Assembly (NCBI GenBank): GCA_020440605.1
Contig: JAGRNT010000007.1
Location: 1 to 55,082, forward strand
Reading direction: 5' to 3'
Length of the DNA: 55,082 nt
DNA from: a bacterium
GTDB lineage: Bacteria > 4484-113 > JAFGCY01
Under the pieces are notes generated by a model that was not told the origin of the DNA, ran no database searches, and saw nothing but the letters and a program-made list of their open reading frames with translations. Positions 53,375 through 55,082 of the stretch are shown piece by piece. How positions within the stretch are numbered: position 1 is the stretch's first letter; every line of letters starts with the position of its first letter. The translations under genes were made by a program, and so were the position numbers.

Positions 53375-54840
53375 CCGATGCCCTCCTCGGCGAGACGGAT
53401 CGCCTCCACGAGCGCTGCCATCTTCGCGCTGCATTCATCGTACTCACGCTGCGGGTCGCTGTCGGCGACGATCCCGGCCCCGGCCTGCAGGGTGTAGCGG
53501 CCCTGCTGGAGCTGCACCATGCGGATCGCGATGCACATGTCCATCCGGCAGTCTCGGCCGATGTAACCCACAGCGCCGCCATAGGCTCCGCGCCGGAAGG
53601 GTTCCAGTTCGTCGATCAGCTCCATTGCGCGCAGCTTGGGAGCCCCGCTCAGGGTGCCGGCGGGGAAGGCGCTGGCCAGCAGCTCGAAGCAGTCGCTGCG
53701 CGCCGCCAGCCTGCCGCTGACGCGCGAGACCATGTGCATCACGTGGCTGTAGCGGCGCACCGCCATCAGTTCGTCCACATTCACGCTGCCGTATTCGCAG
53801 ACCCGGCCGAGGTCATTGCGGGCCAGGTCAACAAGCATCAGGTGTTCACTGCATTCCTTCGGATCAGCGCGCAGTTCCTGCTCTCGTGCTGCGTTGGCAG
53901 CTTCATCACTAGCCAGCGGACGGGTCCCGGCGATCGGCATCACGCGGGCCACTCCCTCAGTGAGAGAGACCAGCTCCTCGGGTGAACTGCCAATGAGCTG
54001 GTGGTCGCCGAAGTCCAGCAGGAACATGTAGGGCGAGGGATTCACGCTGCGCAGCGCACGGTAGATCGCCAGTGCGCTGGCAGAGGTCAGCCCGCTCAGT
54101 CTGCGGGAAAGTACGAGCTGGAATATGTCTCCGGCGGCGATGTGCTCCAGCACCTGCCTGACGGCCTGTTGATACTGGCCCGGGGCATAGCCGACCTCCT
54201 CCGCGGGGCTGCTGATCGCATAGGCCGGGGACTCCTCCTGCGGCAATGGACCACGCAGCCGTTCGCGATAGTGCATCGCCCTGGCATCAACCTCAGCCTG
54301 GCTGCTGTCAGCGAGACAGGGCATTGCGGCGATGCGCATCCGGCGGGTCAGGTGGTCGAACTCAACAACGCTGCGAGGCACGAGGAAGCTGGCGTCGGCA
54401 AGCCCGGTCTCGGAAGCATGGCTGTCCGGGATGCGCTCGAAGAGCCGCACGCAGTCATAGCCGAAACTGCCGACAGCGCCACCGAGCATCGGCGGCAGGC
54501 CATCCGGCAGACCTGCGCTGCTCTGCTCGATGAAGCGGCGCAGCGGTGCCAGCGGATCAGCCGGATCCAGCTCATGTTCCTCCTCGCCCGTGGCTGTGAT
54601 GATCCGCATCCGTTGCCCGCGGATTTCCACGCGGTCAAAGGGGGCGAGGCCGATGAAGGAGTAGCGTCCAAGACCCTGGCCGTGCTCACTGCTTTCCAGC
54701 AGGAAACCGCATTCGCCGGCGCACAGCTTCATGTACGCGCTGACGGGGGTATCCAGGTCGGCAGGGAGTTCGATCAGGCAGGGGGCGGGCGCCAGGCCCG
54801 CGGCAGTTGCGGGACTACCGGGAGAGTGGAGCGTGGACAT
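53371..54840 (-). CDS. trpE: Anthranilate synthase component I
   Basis: 489 residues. Converts chorismate and ammonia to anthranilate. The Trp feedback site is present (GFLLESSEHGQGLGRYSFIG), so allosteric inhibition is expected. Catalytic C-terminal motifs: GDIFQLVLSRRL, NPSPYMFLLDFGDHQLIGSSPEELV, MPIAGTRPLASD, EHLMLVDLARNDLGRV, PAGTLSGAPKLRAMELIDELE, GGAVGYIGRDCRMDMCIAIR and QAGAGIVADSDPQREYDEC. GGGAGG-type RBS (GGGAGG, 54849-54854) lies eight bases before the ATG. The first 26 bases overlap the out-of-frame leader ORF. Confidence 0.96.
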   Translation of the reverse strand: MSTLHSPGSPATAAGLAPAPCLIELPADLDTPVSAYMKLCAGECGFLLESSEHGQGLGRYSFIGLAPFDRVEIRGQRMRIITATGEEEHELDPADPLAPLRRFIEQSSAGLPDGLPPMLGGAVGSFGYDCVRLFERIPDSHASETGLADASFLVPRSVVEFDHLTRRMRIAAMPCLADSSQAEVDARAMHYRERLRGPLPQEESPAYAISSPAEEVGYAPGQYQQAVRQVLEHIAAGDIFQLVLSRRLSGLTSASALAIYRALRSVNPSPYMFLLDFGDHQLIGSSPEELVSLTEGVARVMPIAGTRPLASDEAANAAREQELRADPKECSEHLMLVDLARNDLGRVCEYGSVNVDELMAVRRYSHVMHMVSRVSGRLAARSDCFELLASAFPAGTLSGAPKLRAMELIDELEPFRRGAYGGAVGYIGRDCRMDMCIAIRMVQLQQGRYTLQAGAGIVADSDPQREYDECSAKMAALVEAIRLAEEGIG

Positions 54841-54958
54841 GGCGCCGGCCTCCCTTCACCGATTTTGTGCAATCGGTAAAGCGCCACCACAGCCAGGCCC
54901 CGCTAGCGTTGAAGCTGCTGAGGACGGCATTGTTGGCGATGAGGACAGCGTTTGTCAT
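54815..54958 (-). CDS. trp operon leader peptide overlapping the trpE start
   Basis: A 47-codon ORF from ATG 54958 (RBS AAGGAG at 54972-54977, 13 bases upstream). It has W-L-W-W at residues 22-25 (54884-54895), three Trp codons in four, in front of the biosynthetic operon. This is the hallmark of a ribosome-sensed trp leader. Unlike classical leaders it does not end before a terminator: it reads through the trpE RBS and stops at TAG 54815, in another frame inside trpE. A 7-bp hairpin (54858-54877) sits between the Trp codons and the trpE RBS and lacks a U-run. The longer frame from 55009 is excluded because it starts in the -10 element. Confidence 0.75.
   Translation of the reverse strand: MTNAVLIANNAVLSSFNASGAWLWWRFTDCTKSVKGGRRHVHAPLSR
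54858..54877 (-). promoter_or_regulatory. Hairpin between leader Trp codons and trpE RBS
   Basis: Perfect 7-bp stem ACCGATT/AATCGGT with a 6-base loop, three bases upstream of the trpE Shine-Dalgarno sequence. A ribosome stalled on the Trp codons would overlap or open its 5' arm. No T-run follows, so it is not an intrinsic terminator. Confidence 0.55.
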
Positions 54959-55007
54959 TGTCGTGTACTTGCTCCTTGTCAGTCTGCGGGCGATCCCGCT
55001 CAATGGC

Positions 55008-55035
55008 ATTATAACCAGAATTTGCCTTCTGCAAA
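55008..55035 (-). promoter_or_regulatory. Sigma-70-type promoter of the trp-aro operon
   Basis: On the minus strand TTTGCA (55030-55035), 16-base spacer, perfect TATAAT (55008-55013). The transcript would begin near 55001, giving about 43 bases before the leader ATG. No TrpR-like operator palindrome is obvious around it. Confidence 0.7.
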
Positions 55036-55082
55036 GGGCCAGCCGGTGGGAAATTCCTGACAGGCGGTCGCTGCTACATCTA

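Noticed and set aside
54959..55009. Longer leader frame starting at 55009
   Set aside because: Its ATG directly follows TATAAT and would lie upstream of the predicted transcription start, so it cannot be translated from this promoter.

Overview
The window is GC-rich (roughly 60-63% by eye) bacterial chromosome with AT-rich intergenic islands, densely packed genes and many 1-14 bp gene overlaps. Lipoproteins with SPII-type signals, a Tat system, a type IV pilin-like protein, a propeller protein with a CxxCH haem motif and a signalling repertoire rich in FHA, VWA, Ser/Thr kinase, AAA+ and roadblock proteins point to an uncultured, probably diderm bacterium with a complex regulatory style. The sequence alone does not let me name the phylum. 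There is no rRNA, tRNA, CRISPR array, transposase or phage gene.

Layout. 1-7.2 kb: a truncated acyl-CoA carboxylase carboxyltransferase (minus), then plus-strand genes for a large pilin-like protein, two small thioredoxin-fold proteins without a CxxC pair, methionyl-tRNA synthetase, a lipoprotein and a proline dehydrogenase. 7.2-11.2 kb (minus): two tandem paralogous copies of a three-gene module, roadblock-like protein / PstB-like ABC ATPase without a permease / dual-specificity phosphatase. An AT-rich gap between the copies holds a candidate structured RNA. 11.7-17.1 kb (plus): a 1054-residue TPR protein, tatA, tatC and a sigma-70 factor, ending at a bidirectional terminator shared with a convergent HU gene. 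17.8-22.8 kb (minus): two secreted lipoproteins with beta-propeller repeats. 23.1-26.7 kb (minus): a hybrid multi-PAS histidine kinase.

26.8-35.6 kb (minus) is a tight seven-gene operon: Ser/Thr kinase fused to a beta-helix, a NrdG-like radical SAM activase, two paralogous coiled-coil proteins, a ClpB-D2-like AAA+ ATPase, a VWA protein and an FHA protein. It is one of two candidates for an undescribed system, the other being the roadblock/ABC/phosphatase module. 35.6-39.6 kb: a HyuA-HyuB (oxoprolinase-type) fusion with heptamer repeats in its linker and a T20 tract near its end. 39.7-42 kb: a DUF2461 protein, an AT-richer island with a four-helix-bundle (S23/Avd-type) gene and nonamer repeats, and a secreted redoxin.

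42-55 kb (minus) is one 12-gene operon, trpE-G-D-C-FB-A-aroF-A-E-C-KB-Q. It encodes every enzyme from PEP plus erythrose-4-phosphate through chorismate to tryptophan. A sigma-70-type promoter and a leader peptide containing W-L-W-W lie upstream. The leader runs out of frame over the trpE ribosome-binding site and start codon, which suggests an attenuator based on translational occlusion.

Across the whole window the heptamer TGRCAAC/GTTGYCA is strongly over-represented. It occurs on both strands and in several codon registers, and forces otherwise rare codons such as TTG-TCA. This is a HIP1-like DNA-level signal and the most general oddity here.
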